From contig JAITNI010000074.1 of NCBI GenBank assembly GCA_031290535.1, positions 1 to 7,281 on the forward strand: a stretch of 7,281 nt of DNA, given 5' to 3'. The position numbers and the translations under genes were made by a program. Below, in pieces: positions 1 to 6,765 of the stretch. Below the pieces are notes generated by a model, which worked only from the letters and a program-made list of their open reading frames with translations, was not told where the DNA came from and did no database searches. Source of the stretch: Zoogloeaceae bacterium (GTDB lineage Bacteria; Pseudomonadota; Gammaproteobacteria; Burkholderiales; Rhodocyclaceae). Every line of letters starts with the position of its first letter. The stretch's first letter is position 1.

Positions 1-16
1 AGCGGATGTTCTCGGT

Positions 17-22
17 TAAAAT
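17..22 (+). promoter_or_regulatory. Possible -10 box of the tRNA-Leu promoter (promoter truncated by window start)
   Basis: TAAAAT matches the sigma-70 -10 consensus TATAAT at five of six positions. It ends 9 nt before the mature tRNA 5' end, a spacing compatible with a short 5' leader removed by RNase P. The matching -35 box would lie before base 1 and cannot be seen, so this rests on one short motif. Confidence 0.35.
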
Positions 23-31
23 GATCGATTA

Positions 32-115
32 GCGCGAGAGTGGCGGAATGGGTAGACGCACTGGATTTAGGTTCCAGCGCCGCAAGGCGTGAGGGTTCGA
101 GTCCCTCTTCGTGCA
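32..115 (+). tRNA. tRNA-Leu, anticodon UAG
   Basis: The gene folds as a class II tRNA of 84 nt. The 7-bp acceptor stem pairs 32-38 (GCGCGAG) with 108-114 (TTCGTGC, including G-U pairs), with discriminator A115. The anticodon stem pairs CTGGA (61-65) with TCCAG (73-77). The loop TTTAGGT places anticodon TAG at 68-70, which reads CUA and other CUN leucine codons. A long variable arm (CGCC-GCAA-GGCG, 78-89) is the leucine/serine-type hallmark, and the T arm is at 91-107. The 3' CCA is not encoded, since A115 is followed by CTC, so it must be added after transcription. No terminator is visible before tig, 70 bp downstream, so some read-through into tig is possible. Confidence 0.97.
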
Positions 116-133
116 CTCGCGCAGTCTTTTATT

Positions 134-162
134 TTGGCAGTCGTCAGGTACGGCCCTTTATT
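134..162 (+). promoter_or_regulatory. Candidate sigma-70 promoter for tig
   Basis: A -35 box TTGGCA (134-139, five of six matches to TTGACA) is separated by exactly 17 bp from TTTATT (157-162, four of six matches to TATAAT). Transcription would start near 169, leaving a short leader with the CAGGAA ribosome-binding site at 174-179. The element TTTATTTTG occurs twice here (128-136 and 157-165), so the -10 match may partly reflect a local AT-rich repeat. The alternative is read-through from tRNA-Leu. Confidence 0.35.
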
Positions 163-184
163 TTGCAAGGAAACAGGAATCTTT

Positions 185-1495
185 ATGGAAACTTCCGTGA
201 CACCCCAGGACAGCAATCCTCTGGAACGGCGTTTGGACCTTCTGGTCGCCCTCGATGCGCTGGAAAGCGCCACCGAATCCCGCCTGAAGCGCATGGGTCG
301 TAACGTCAAAATGGCAGGCTTTCGCCCCGGCAAAGCGCCCTTTTCCATCATCCGCCAGCAATATGGCGCAGAGGCCCGTCACGAGGCGTTGAACGAAGCC
401 TTGAACACCGCGTTTGGCGAGGCCATTACCGGACAAAAGCTCAATGTGGCGGGCTATCCGCGCATTGAACCGAAGGAGAGCGCCAACGCCACGCATCTGG
501 AATTTTCCGCCGTGTTTGAGGTGTATCCCGAATTCGCGCTGGGCGACCTGTCCGGCGAGGCCGTGGAGCGTCCGGTGCTGGAAGTTTCCGCCGCCGAAGT
601 GGACAAGACTCTCGACATCCTGAGAAAACAGCGTGTGCGCTATGCCCCGGTCGAGCGGGCGGCGGCGAAAGAAGACCGCGTGGTGATCGACTTTCTCGGC
701 AAGAAGGATGGCGAACCGTTTCAGGGCGGCGAAGCCCGCGAGTATCCCTTTGTGCTTGGCGCGGGCATGATGCTGCCCGACTTCGAGACCGCCGTGGAAG
801 GGCTGAAGGCGGGCGAAACAAAAACATTTGACCTGACCTTTCCGGCGGATTATTTTTCCAAGGATCTGGCCGGACAGACCGTGCAGTTTGAAGTGACGGC
901 GCGTCAGGTGATGGCTCCGGAATTGCCGGAGATCGACGCCGAGTTTGCCAAAACGCTGGGCATTGAGGATGGCGATCTGGACAAGATGCGCGCCGAAATC
1001 GAAGGCAACCTGAAGCGCGAAGTGAAAAAACGCATCGAGGCGCGGCTGAAAAATCAGGTCATGGAAGCGCTCGCCCGCGTCAATCCCATTCCCGTTCCCG
1101 GCGCGCTGGTCGGGCAGGAAGTGCAGCGACTGATGCAGGAAGCCCGTCAGGACATGGAACAGCGCGGCATGAAGGACAAGGATATTTCCTTCAAGCCGGA
1201 ATGGTTTGTCGACCAGGCCAAACGGCGCGTCACGCTGGGCCTGATTCTTGCAGAAGTGGTGTCCGGCGAAAAATTGCAGGCGAAGCCCGAACAGGTCAGG
1301 GTTATGATCGAGGAAGCCGCCCAGACTTACGAAAAACCTGAGGAAGTGGTCGCCTGGTACCACGCCCAACCCGCCCGGATGGCCGAAGTGGAAAGCCTGG
1401 TGGTGGAAAACAACGTGGTCGACTGGGTGCTCTCGAAGGTCAGGGTGACGGACAAGGCGATGGCGTTTGACGACCTGATGGGCCAAAAAGCCTGA
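185..1495 (+). CDS. tig: Trigger factor, ribosome-associated chaperone and peptidyl-prolyl isomerase
   Basis: Trigger factor docks beside the ribosomal exit tunnel, shields emerging chains and can isomerise Xaa-Pro bonds; it is cytoplasmic. The start at ATG 185 has CAGGAA at 174-179 with a 5-nt gap and gives 436 aa, the normal family length. Upstream in-frame codons from 89 run back into the tRNA and are not credible. The ribosome-docking signature GFRPGKAP is at residues 45-52. An FKBP-type PPIase domain covers about 163-248 (from VVIDF to the end of QFEVTARQV), and the remaining C-terminal helical substrate-binding body follows. The N-terminus ([10 protein letters not shown]) is a few residues longer than in E. 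coli. The gene heads the tig-clpP-clpX cluster, 56 nt before clpP with no terminator between. Identification is by conserved motifs and gene order. Confidence 0.97.
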   Translation: METSVTPQDSNPLERRLDLLVALDALESATESRLKRMGRNVKMAGFRPGKAPFSIIRQQYGAEARHEALNEALNTAFGEAITGQKLNVAGYPRIEPKESANATHLEFSAVFEVYPEFALGDLSGEAVERPVLEVSAAEVDKTLDILRKQRVRYAPVERAAAKEDRVVIDFLGKKDGEPFQGGEAREYPFVLGAGMMLPDFETAVEGLKAGETKTFDLTFPADYFSKDLAGQTVQFEVTARQVMAPELPEIDAEFAKTLGIEDGDLDKMRAEIEGNLKREVKKRIEARLKNQVMEALARVNPIPVPGALVGQEVQRLMQEARQDMEQRGMKDKDISFKPEWFVDQAKRRVTLGLILAEVVSGEKLQAKPEQVRVMIEEAAQTYEKPEEVVAWYHAQPARMAEVESLVVENNVVDWVLSKVRVTDKAMAFDDLMGQKA

Positions 1496-1551
1496 GACCT
1501 TCTGGCGTGCAAGGCATGTCGGATATGAAACACAACCGGGAACGGAGAAGC

Positions 1552-2199
1552 ATGGAAATGAACAGACGAGGACAAGACCGTCACGATGGCAATCCCCAGG
1601 CGCTGGGGCTGGTGCCGATGGTGGTGGAGCAAAGCGGGCGGGGCGAACGCGCCTACGACATTTACTCCCGCCTCCTGAAAGAGCGCATCATTTTTCTGGT
1701 CGGGCCGGTAACGGACGCTTCCGCCAATCTGGTGGTGGCGCAACTGTTGTTTCTGGAAGCCGAAAATCCCGACAAGGATATTTCCTTCTACATCAACTCC
1801 CCCGGCGGTTCCGTGACGGCGGGGATGTCCATTTACGATACCATGCAGTTCATCAAGCCGGATGTCTCGACCCTGTGTCTGGGGCAGGCGGCTTCGATGG
1901 GCGCGTTTTTGCTGTGCGCGGGCGCGAAGGGCAAACGCTTCGCGCTCCCCAATTCGCGGGTGATGATTCATCAGCCTCTGGGCGGCTTTCAGGGGCAGGC
2001 GTCCGACATCGCCATCCACGCGAAAGAAATCCTTTCCATCCGCGAAAAACTGAATCGCATCATGTCCGAACACACCGGGCAACCGATCGAGCGGATTGAA
2101 AAGGATACCGACCGGGATAACTTTCTCTCTTCCGAAGAAGCCCGCGAATACGGTATCATCGACAAGGTGATGCAGCACCGTGATGACGTCGCTGCCTGA
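1552..2199 (+). CDS. clpP: ATP-dependent Clp protease proteolytic subunit ClpP
   Basis: ClpP forms a double heptameric serine-peptidase barrel that degrades polypeptides threaded in by ClpX or ClpA. From ATG 1552 it has 215 aa. The catalytic triad is intact by alignment with E. coli: Ser115 in GQAASMGA, His140 in MIHQPLGG and Asp189 in DTDRDNF. The oxyanion-region motif SPGGSV is at 83-88. Family conservation begins near residue 16 (QALGLVPMV), so the first 18-19 residues are probably a self-cleaved propeptide. The start is chosen because GGAG (1544-1547) lies 4 nt before ATG 1552. ATG 1558 (10 nt) is a real alternative, and GTG 1507, ATG 1516 and ATG 1525 are possible but less likely. The gene is followed by clpX after 58 nt, consistent with co-transcription with the unfoldase that feeds it. 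Confidence 0.97.
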   Translation: MEMNRRGQDRHDGNPQALGLVPMVVEQSGRGERAYDIYSRLLKERIIFLVGPVTDASANLVVAQLLFLEAENPDKDISFYINSPGGSVTAGMSIYDTMQFIKPDVSTLCLGQAASMGAFLLCAGAKGKRFALPNSRVMIHQPLGGFQGQASDIAIHAKEILSIREKLNRIMSEHTGQPIERIEKDTDRDNFLSSEEAREYGIIDKVMQHRDDVAA

Positions 2200-2257
2200 G
2201 ATTTTGACTTGACCTTTCCTTTCATCCCCTTTTGCCCCCTTCGCGCCGGAGACCCCC

Positions 2258-3532
2258 ATGACAGACAAGGATAAACAGGGCGGCAACGAAAAGTTGCTCT
2301 ATTGCTCTTTCTGCCACAAAAGCCAACATGAGGTAAAAAAGCTCATTGCCGGGCCGCATGTCTTTATCTGCGATGAGTGCATCGCGCTGTGCAACGACAT
2401 CATCCGGGAAGAACTCCCCGTCGAGACCGCGCGGGACAAAATGTCCGATCTGCCCGTGCCCAGGGAAATCGCCGACATTCTCAACCAGTACGTCATCGGC
2501 CAGCCCGACGCCAAGCGCATTCTCGCCGTGGCGGTGTACAACCACTACAAGCGCCTGCGCTACAAGGGTTCTCCCGCCGATGACGTGGAACTGGCGAAAA
2601 GCAATATCCTGCTTGTCGGCCCCACCGGTTCCGGCAAGACCCTGCTGGCGCAAACGCTGGCGCGGCTTCTGAACGTGCCGTTCGTGATGGCCGACGCCAC
2701 CACGCTCACCGAGGCGGGCTATGTCGGCGAGGATGTGGAAAACATCATCCAGAAGCTCCTGCAAAAATGCGAATACGATGTCGACAAGGCGCAGCACGGC
2801 ATTGTGTACATTGATGAAATCGACAAGATTTCCCGCCGCTCCGAAAACCCCTCCATCACGCGGGATGTTTCCGGCGAGGGGGTGCAGCAGGCGCTGTTGA
2901 AGCTGATTGAGGGCACGACGGCCTCGATTCCGCCGCAGGGGGGCAGAAAGCATCCCAATCAGGATTTTGTGCAGGTCGATACCACCAACATCCTGTTCAT
3001 TTGCGGCGGCGCGTTTGACGGGCTGGCGAAAATCATTCAGGCGCGTTCCGAAAAAGGCGGCATTGGCTTTGGCGCGACGGTCAAAAGCAAGGATTCCACG
3101 CACAACGCCAGCGAAATCCTGCAAAATGTGGAGCCGGAAGACCTGATTAAATTCGGCCTGATTCCCGAACTGATCGGGCGCTTGCCCGTGGTTGCCAAAC
3201 TGAAGGAACTGGACGAGGCGGCGCTGGTGGAAATTCTCGTCGAACCCAAAAACGCCCTGATCAAGCAGTATCAAAAACTCTTTTCGCTGGAAGGGGTGGA
3301 ACTGGAAATTCGTCCGGCGGCCCTGACGGCCATCGCCAAACGGGCGCTGGAACGCAAGACGGGCGCGCGCGGCCTGCGTTCCATTCTGGAGCATGTGCTG
3401 CTGGACATCATGTACGAACTGCCGGGGATGGAAAATGTCGCCAAGGTGGTGATCGACGAAAACATGGTGAAAGGCGAAGCCAAGCCCCTGCTGATTTACG
3501 CCGAACAGGCGAAAGTCTCCGGCGCCAACTAG
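2258..3532 (+). CDS. clpX: ATP-dependent Clp protease ATP-binding subunit ClpX (AAA+ unfoldase)
   Basis: ClpX hexamers bind tagged or specific substrates, unfold them with ATP and translocate them into ClpP. The 424-aa protein has the usual length and every expected element. The N-terminal zinc-binding domain has Cys16, Cys19, Cys38 and Cys41 (CSFC and CDEC). Walker A GPTGSGKT is at 121-128 and Walker B is at 183-188 with catalytic Glu187. The pore-1 loop GYVG is at 154-157, the RKH pore motif at 230-232, and the IGF ClpP-docking loop at 269-271. The likely arginine finger is Arg308 (LIGRLP), and sensor-2 Arg371 is in KTGARGLR. The start ATG 2258 follows GGAG (2248-2251) with a 6-nt gap. The IGF loop agrees with partnership with the adjacent clpP. 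The gene is followed by a 224-bp spacer before lon. Confidence 0.98.
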   Translation: MTDKDKQGGNEKLLYCSFCHKSQHEVKKLIAGPHVFICDECIALCNDIIREELPVETARDKMSDLPVPREIADILNQYVIGQPDAKRILAVAVYNHYKRLRYKGSPADDVELAKSNILLVGPTGSGKTLLAQTLARLLNVPFVMADATTLTEAGYVGEDVENIIQKLLQKCEYDVDKAQHGIVYIDEIDKISRRSENPSITRDVSGEGVQQALLKLIEGTTASIPPQGGRKHPNQDFVQVDTTNILFICGGAFDGLAKIIQARSEKGGIGFGATVKSKDSTHNASEILQNVEPEDLIKFGLIPELIGRLPVVAKLKELDEAALVEILVEPKNALIKQYQKLFSLEGVELEIRPAALTAIAKRALERKTGARGLRSILEHVLLDIMYELPGMENVAKVVIDENMVKGEAKPLLIYAEQAKVSGAN

Positions 3533-3549
3533 GGAAGCGCTGCACAAGG

Positions 3550-3622
3550 CCGTTCGCCCTGAGCTTGGTCGTTGGGCATTCCCTGTAAAAACAAGGGCAA
3601 CGACCAAGCTCAGCCCGAACGG
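3550..3622. repeat. Inverted pair of REP-like hairpin units (BIME-like) in the clpX-lon spacer
   Basis: Two 28-nt units face each other, at 3550-3577 on + and 3595-3622 on -, separated by 17 nt. Each reads CCGTTC, a 4-nt stem arm, the shared 14-nt loop TGAGCTTGGTCGTT, then the complementary 4-nt arm. The arms are GCCC/GGGC in the first unit and GGGC/GCCC in the second, so the units are identical except for a complementary exchange of the stem. The two units can also pair with each other into one long cruciform interrupted mainly by C-C mismatches. This resembles the dispersed GTTCG...TGAGCTTGTCGAA-type intergenic repeats I recall from many proteobacterial genomes, but it cannot be searched here. 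No T-tract follows, so it is not a standard terminator. Confidence 0.8.
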
Positions 3623-3623
3623 T

Positions 3624-3647
3624 TGGGGGGTATTCCGGGTTCCCCCA
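3624..3647. other. Small inverted repeat between the REP-like pair and the terminator
   Basis: TGGGGG (3624-3629) can pair with CCCCCA (3642-3647) across a 12-nt loop. It follows the REP-like pair directly, so three potential hairpins lie in a row in this spacer. No T-tract follows and no function is evident. It may be chance in a G- and C-rich stretch. Confidence 0.35.
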
Positions 3648-3663
3648 GAAACACAGCGCGCCC

Positions 3664-3700
3664 AAGGGGCATCCCGCCAGAATCCCGGCGGATGCCCCTT
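3664..3700. terminator. Terminator-like stem-loop after clpX
   Basis: AAGGGGCATCC (3664-3674) and GCC (3676-3678) pair with GGC (3687-3689) and GGATGCCCCTT (3690-3700). This makes a 14-bp stem with one bulged C (3675) and an 8-nt loop. The right arm ends in only TT, with a TTTT run some distance downstream (3712-3715), so it is a weak intrinsic terminator by the usual U-tract rule. It is the best candidate for ending the tig-clpP-clpX transcript. Its right arm overlaps the -35 box of the predicted lon heat-shock promoter. Confidence 0.5.
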
Positions 3701-3726
3701 GAAAGCGCCGCTTTTGTCCTCATTTA
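3698..3726 (+). promoter_or_regulatory. Sigma-32 (RpoH) heat-shock promoter candidate for lon
   Basis: CTTGAAA at 3698-3704 is a full match to the E. coli sigma-32 -35 consensus. After a 13-nt spacer comes CCTCATTTA at 3718-3726, which differs by one base from CCCCATTTA, the -10 consensus. Both spacing and sequence fit RpoH promoters, and lon is a classical RpoH target in E. coli. The predicted start near 3732-3735 would give a leader of roughly 25 nt carrying AAGG (3746-3749). Activity is inferred, not shown. Confidence 0.75.
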
Positions 3727-3756
3727 CGCATAACGCTCATTTTTCAAGGCTCTGCC

Positions 3757-6174
3757 ATGTCCCCAGCCCCTTCTTCTTTTCCTGAGTCGGTCGAACTGCC
3801 ACTGTTGCCCCTGCGCGATGTGGTGGTGTTCCCGCACATGGTGATTCCACTCTTTGTGGGGCGTCCCAAATCCATCCGGGCGCTGGAACTCGCGATGGAG
3901 AGCAGCGACCGCGCCGTGTTGCTGGTCGCCCAGAAACTGGCGGGCAAGGACGAGCCAGCGACGGAAGACCTGTACCACATCGGCTGTATGGCGCATGTGC
4001 TGCAAATGCTGAAACTGCCGGACGGCACGGTGAAAGTGCTGGTGGAAGGCGTGCAACGGGTGCGTCTGGAAGCGGTGCAGGCGCTGGACAGCCATTTTGT
4101 CGCCAGCGCCACGCTCATGAAGCCGGGGCCGGAAGACAGTCACGAGCTGGAAGCCATGCGCCGCGCCGTGCTCACCCAGTTCGAGCAGTATGTCAAACTG
4201 AACAAAAAAATCCCGCCCGAAATCCTGAGTTCCATCGCCGAAATCAAGGAAGTCGGTCGGCTGGCCGACACCATCGCGGCGCACCTGCCCCTGAAGCTGG
4301 AACACAAGCAGGAAATCCTGGAGATGCTGACCTCGCGGGAACGCATCGAGCGCCTGCTGTCGCAACTGGAATCCGAAATCGACATCCTTCAGGTGGAAAA
4401 GCGCATTCGCGGGCGGGTGAAGCGCCAGATGGCGAAAAGCCAGCGCGAGTATTACCTGAACGAACAGGTGAAAGCCATCCAGAAGGAACTCGGCGAAGGC
4501 GAGGAAGGCGCCGATCTGGAAGAACTGGACAAGAAAATCCAGTCCGTCGGCATGACGAAGGAAGGGCTGACGAAGGCGCTGGGCGAACTGAAAAAGCTGC
4601 GTCTCATGTCGCCAATGTCCGCCGAAGCTACCGTCATCAGAAATTACATCGAAACCCTGACCAGCCTGCCCTGGCGCAAAAAGACCCGCACCAGCAAGGA
4701 TTTGACTACGGCGGAAAAAACGCTCGATACCGACCACTATGGTCTCGAAAAGGTCAAGGAACGCATCATTGAGTATCTCGCCGTGCAGCAGCGGGTAGAC
4801 AAGGTGAAAGCGCCGATTCTCTGTCTGGTTGGCCCGCCGGGCGTCGGCAAGACTTCGCTGGGGCAGTCGATTGCCCGCGCCACAAATCGCAAGTTTGTCC
4901 GCATGTCGCTGGGCGGCGTGCGCGACGAAGCCGAAATTCGCGGCCATCGCCGCACCTACATCGGCTCCATGCCCGGCAAGATTTTGCAGAACATGAGCAA
5001 GACCGGCGTGCGAAATCCCCTCTTCCTGCTCGACGAAGTCGACAAACTGGGGCAGGATTTTCGCGGCGACCCGTCTTCGGCGCTTCTGGAAGTGCTTGAC
5101 CCGGAACAGAACCACACTTTTCAGGATCATTACGTGGAAGTCAATTTTGACCTCTCGGACGTGATGTTCGTGGCAACGGCCAACACCCTCAACATCCCGG
5201 CGGCGCTCCTTGACCGCATGGAAGTCATCCGGCTTTCCGGCTACACCGAGGACGAAAAGGTCAATATCGCCATGCGCTATCTGCTGCCCAAGCAGATGAA
5301 GAACAATGGCGTCAAAAAAACCGAGTTGACCGTCACCGAGAGCGCGGTGCTCGACATTGTGCGCTACTACACCCGCGAGGCGGGCGTGCGGAGTCTGGAT
5401 CGGGAAATTTCCAAGATTTGCCGCAAGGTCATCCGCACCCTGCTGGTGAAAAAACGTGAAAGCAGGGTGGTGGTCAACGCCAAAAATCTGGAAAAATTCC
5501 TGGGGGTGCGCCGCTACAGCTTTGGTATGGCGGAAAAGGAAAACCAGGTCGGGCAAGTCACCGGCTTGGCGTGGACGGAAGTGGGCGGCGAGTTGCTGAC
5601 CATCGAATGCGCGGTGATGTCCGGCAAGGGCAATATCCTGCGTACCGGCTCGCTGGGCGACGTGATGAAGGAATCCGTGGAAGCGGCCCGTTCCGTGGTG
5701 CGCGCCCGCGCCGCCCGGCTGGGCATCAAGGGGGAACCCTTTGAAAAACAGGACATTCACATCCACGTCCCGGAAGGCGCGACGCCCAAGGACGGCCCCT
5801 CGGCGGGCATCGCCATGACCACGGTGATGGTCTCCGCCTTTACCGGCATTCCCGTGCGCTGCGATGTCTGCATGACGGGCGAAATCACCCTGCGCGGCGA
5901 AGTGCTGGCGATCGGCGGCCTGAAGGAAAAACTGCTGGCCGCCGTGCGCGGCGGGCTGAAAACCGCCCTCATCCCGCAGGAGAACGTGAAAGACCTGGTC
6001 GAGATTCCCGACAACATCAAGAATAGAATCGAAATTGTGCCGGTGAAGTGGATCGATCAGGTGTGGGAACGGGCGCTGGAACGCCGCCCGGAACCCCTGC
6101 CCGAAGACGTCCTGAACAAGCTCACGCCCCTGCCAGAACCGGATGGAGAGAACATTGGCGTCACAACGCACTGA
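3757..6174 (+). CDS. lon: ATP-dependent Lon protease (LonA type)
   Basis: Lon is a cytoplasmic hexameric AAA+ serine protease that removes misfolded proteins and short-lived regulators. The 805-aa protein has the LonA layout. The N-terminal substrate-recognition domain starts with ELPLLPLRDVVVFP (13-26) and is followed by a long helical segment to about 300. The AAA+ module has Walker A GPPGVGKT (359-366), pore-loop Tyr401 in YIGS, Walker B with Asp426 and Glu427, arginine finger Arg487 and sensor-2 Arg545. The C-terminal protease domain holds the Ser-Lys dyad, Ser682 in PKDGPSAG and Lys725 in GGLKEKL. These positions are uniformly three higher than my recollection of the E. coli numbering, so no internal gain or loss is likely. 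ATG 3757 has AAGG at 3746-3749 with a 7-nt gap. The gene has its own apparent heat-shock promoter, and no terminator is visible before hupB. Confidence 0.98.
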   Translation: MSPAPSSFPESVELPLLPLRDVVVFPHMVIPLFVGRPKSIRALELAMESSDRAVLLVAQKLAGKDEPATEDLYHIGCMAHVLQMLKLPDGTVKVLVEGVQRVRLEAVQALDSHFVASATLMKPGPEDSHELEAMRRAVLTQFEQYVKLNKKIPPEILSSIAEIKEVGRLADTIAAHLPLKLEHKQEILEMLTSRERIERLLSQLESEIDILQVEKRIRGRVKRQMAKSQREYYLNEQVKAIQKELGEGEEGADLEELDKKIQSVGMTKEGLTKALGELKKLRLMSPMSAEATVIRNYIETLTSLPWRKKTRTSKDLTTAEKTLDTDHYGLEKVKERIIEYLAVQQRVDKVKAPILCLVGPPGVGKTSLGQSIARATNRKFVRMSLGGVRDEAEIRGHRRTYIGSMPGKILQNMSKTGVRNPLFLLDEVDKLGQDFRGDPSSALLEVLDPEQNHTFQDHYVEVNFDLSDVMFVATANTLNIPAALLDRMEVIRLSGYTEDEKVNIAMRYLLPKQMKNNGVKKTELTVTESAVLDIVRYYTREAGVRSLDREISKICRKVIRTLLVKKRESRVVVNAKNLEKFLGVRRYSFGMAEKENQVGQVTGLAWTEVGGELLTIECAVMSGKGNILRTGSLGDVMKESVEAARSVVRARAARLGIKGEPFEKQDIHIHVPEGATPKDGPSAGIAMTTVMVSAFTGIPVRCDVCMTGEITLRGEVLAIGGLKEKLLAAVRGGLKTALIPQENVKDLVEIPDNIKNRIEIVPVKWIDQVWERALERRPEPLPEDVLNKLTPLPEPDGENIGVTTH

Positions 6175-6201
6175 TTTCCCGCGTTTTCTTGCGAAATTCA
6201 C

Positions 6202-6231
6202 TTGACACAGAGGCTGGCGAAAGAATATAAG
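6202..6231 (+). promoter_or_regulatory. Strong sigma-70 promoter for hupB and probably tRNA-Val
   Basis: A perfect -35 box TTGACA (6202-6207) is followed after 18 bp by TATAAG (6226-6231, five of six matches to TATAAT). Transcription should begin near 6238, leaving a leader of about 46 nt before the GTG start at 6284. Only 8 nt separate hupB from tRNA-Val, so this promoter probably serves both genes. Confidence 0.75.
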
Positions 6232-6283
6232 AGCCTATCTTGTGATTCAGGGTTTTTCAACGCAGTCAACAGGGAGTTTTGAA

Positions 6284-6556
6284 GTGAACAAATCTGAACT
6301 GATTGATGTGGTTGCTGCCGAGGCCGAGCTTTCCAAGGCAGCCGCCGGTCGCGCACTGGACGCGACCATTGCCGCCATCACCAAGGCGCTCAAGAAAGGG
6401 GACTCGCTGACGCTGGTGGGTTTTGGCGCGTTTTACGTGGGCAAACGGGCGGCACGCGTGGGGCGCAATCCCCATACGGGCGCAACCCTGAAAATCAAGG
6501 CCGCCAAGGTTCCAAAATTCAGGGCTGGAAAAGGGCTGAAAGAAGCGGTAAAATAG
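6284..6556 (+). CDS. hupB: DNA-binding protein HU-beta
   Basis: HU is a small nucleoid protein that binds and bends DNA with little sequence preference and supports replication, recombination and supercoiling. The start is GTG 6284, preceded by AGGGAG (6271-6276) with a 7-nt gap. It gives the standard 90 aa beginning [10 protein letters not shown]. An in-frame GTG at 6242 lies only about 4 nt after the predicted transcription start and lacks a ribosome-binding site. The HU signature is complete at about residues 46-66: GFGAF, then [12 protein letters not shown] including the Pro that intercalates at the beta-arm tip. The C-terminal [15 protein letters not shown] helix is typical. The gene follows lon, as in the conserved proteobacterial order. 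HU assists many integrases, so its position next to an island is worth noting but is ancestral. Confidence 0.97.
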   Translation: MNKSELIDVVAAEAELSKAAAGRALDATIAAITKALKKGDSLTLVGFGAFYVGKRAARVGRNPHTGATLKIKAAKVPKFRAGKGLKEAVK

Positions 6557-6564
6557 CCCGCCTT

Positions 6565-6640
6565 GGGTGCTTAGCTCAGTTGGTAGAGCGTCGCCCTTAC
6601 AAGGCGAATGTCAGCGGTTCGACCCCGTTAGCACCCACCA
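6565..6640 (+). tRNA. tRNA-Val, anticodon UAC, with encoded CCA
   Basis: This is a 76-nt class I tRNA. The acceptor stem pairs GGGTGCT (6565-6571) with AGCACCC (6630-6636), followed by discriminator A and an encoded CCA at 6638-6640. The anticodon stem pairs TCGCC (6591-6595) with GGCGA (6603-6607); the loop CTTACAA places TAC at 6598-6600. The T arm pairs AGCGG (6613-6617) with CCGTT (6625-6629) around TTCGACC. It starts 8 nt after the hupB stop codon, so it must be cut from a shared transcript or use a promoter inside hupB. Its 3' end is the likely attachment site of the island that follows; the gene stays intact at this junction. Confidence 0.98.
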
Positions 6641-6645
6641 TTTGG

Positions 6646-6665
6646 CAGTCCGATTCAGTCCGATA
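6646..6665 (+). repeat. Tandem decamer pair CAGTCCGATT / CAGTCCGATA, next to the tRNA
   Basis: Two copies of CAGTCCGAT(T/A) are head to tail with a 10-bp period, starting 6 bp after the tRNA-Val CCA. The period equals about one helical turn, so repeated protein contacts on one DNA face are possible. The position fits binding sites for the integrase arm domain or an excisionase, but that is inference. A second pair lies beyond the terminator, at 6709-6728. Confidence 0.8.
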
Positions 6666-6666
6666 T

Positions 6667-6710
6667 AGGCCGGAAACTCCAGTAAATACGGGGATTCCGG
6701 CCTTTTTCTT
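6667..6710 (+). terminator. Strong intrinsic terminator after tRNA-Val
   Basis: AGGCCGGAA (6667-6675) pairs perfectly with TTCCGGCCT (6695-6703). After an A-A mismatch the stem continues with CTCC (6677-6680) against GGGG (6690-6693, one G-U pair), closing a 9-nt loop. The stem is followed at once by TTTTTCTT (6703-6710). It should end the hupB-tRNA-Val transcript before the integrase gene. The A-tract on the 5' side is poor, so it is mainly a + strand terminator. Confidence 0.88.
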
Positions 6711-6728
6711 GTCCGATACAGTCCGATT
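6709..6728 (+). repeat. Second tandem decamer pair, beyond the terminator
   Basis: TTGTCCGATA (6709-6718) is followed directly by CAGTCCGATT (6719-6728), again with a 10-bp period. The first copy keeps GTCCGATA and differs only in its first two bases from the copies at 6646-6665. The two pairs start 63 bp apart, roughly six helical turns, and flank the terminator symmetrically. Confidence 0.75.
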
Positions 6729-6735
6729 CGGTTCG

Positions 6736-6765
6736 TTGACATCCGGCGGTAAGTGGCGGTAATCT
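6736..6765 (+). promoter_or_regulatory. Candidate integrase promoter overlapped by octamer sites
   Basis: A perfect -35 TTGACA (6736-6741) is followed after 18 bp by TAATCT (6760-6765), only three of six matches to TATAAT. The poor -10 suggests a weak or activator-dependent promoter. Two GGCGGTAA copies (6745-6752 and 6755-6762) lie in the spacer and over the -10 box, so a protein bound there would block RNA polymerase. Confidence 0.4.

Noticed and set aside
158..1486. A 442-codon minus-strand frame opposite tig
   Set aside because: It has the same shadow pattern: no start signal, no motif, and a His/Phe-rich composition typical of antisense frames. tig is clearly the coding strand.
2208..2233. 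Possible sigma-32 promoter before clpX (CTTGACC, 11 nt, CCCCTTTT)
   Set aside because: Both boxes are partial matches and the 11-nt spacer is short. clpX follows clpP by only 58 nt and is expected to be co-transcribed. The lon promoter candidate is much better.
2222..3607. A 461-codon minus-strand frame opposite clpX, running into the REP-like spacer
   Set aside because: It is antisense shadow of clpX with no recognisable protein features. Extension into the spacer is explained by lack of stops in GC-rich DNA.
3595..3622. REP-like unit considered as the first repeat of a CRISPR array
   Set aside because: There are only two units, in opposite orientation, with a 17-nt spacer and no cas gene. 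CRISPR repeats are direct and regularly spaced.
3724..6201. An 825-codon open frame on the minus strand, longer than lon itself and opposite to it
   Set aside because: It mirrors lon almost exactly. Its product is full of His, Phe, Gln and Arg with no recognisable domain, as expected from the antisense of a GC-rich coding sequence with strong third-position bias. Lon has all catalytic residues, so the + strand is the real gene.
6242..6283. A 14-residue N-terminal extension of HU from an upstream GTG
   Set aside because: It would start about 4 nt after the predicted transcription start without a ribosome-binding site. GTG 6284 has a good one and gives the standard 90-residue HU.
6544..6551. 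AGCGGTAA at the hupB 3' end, a one-mismatch copy of the integrase octamer
   Set aside because: It lies within conserved HU coding sequence (codons for the last residues) on the host side of the tRNA, and a single seven-of-eight match is expected by chance.
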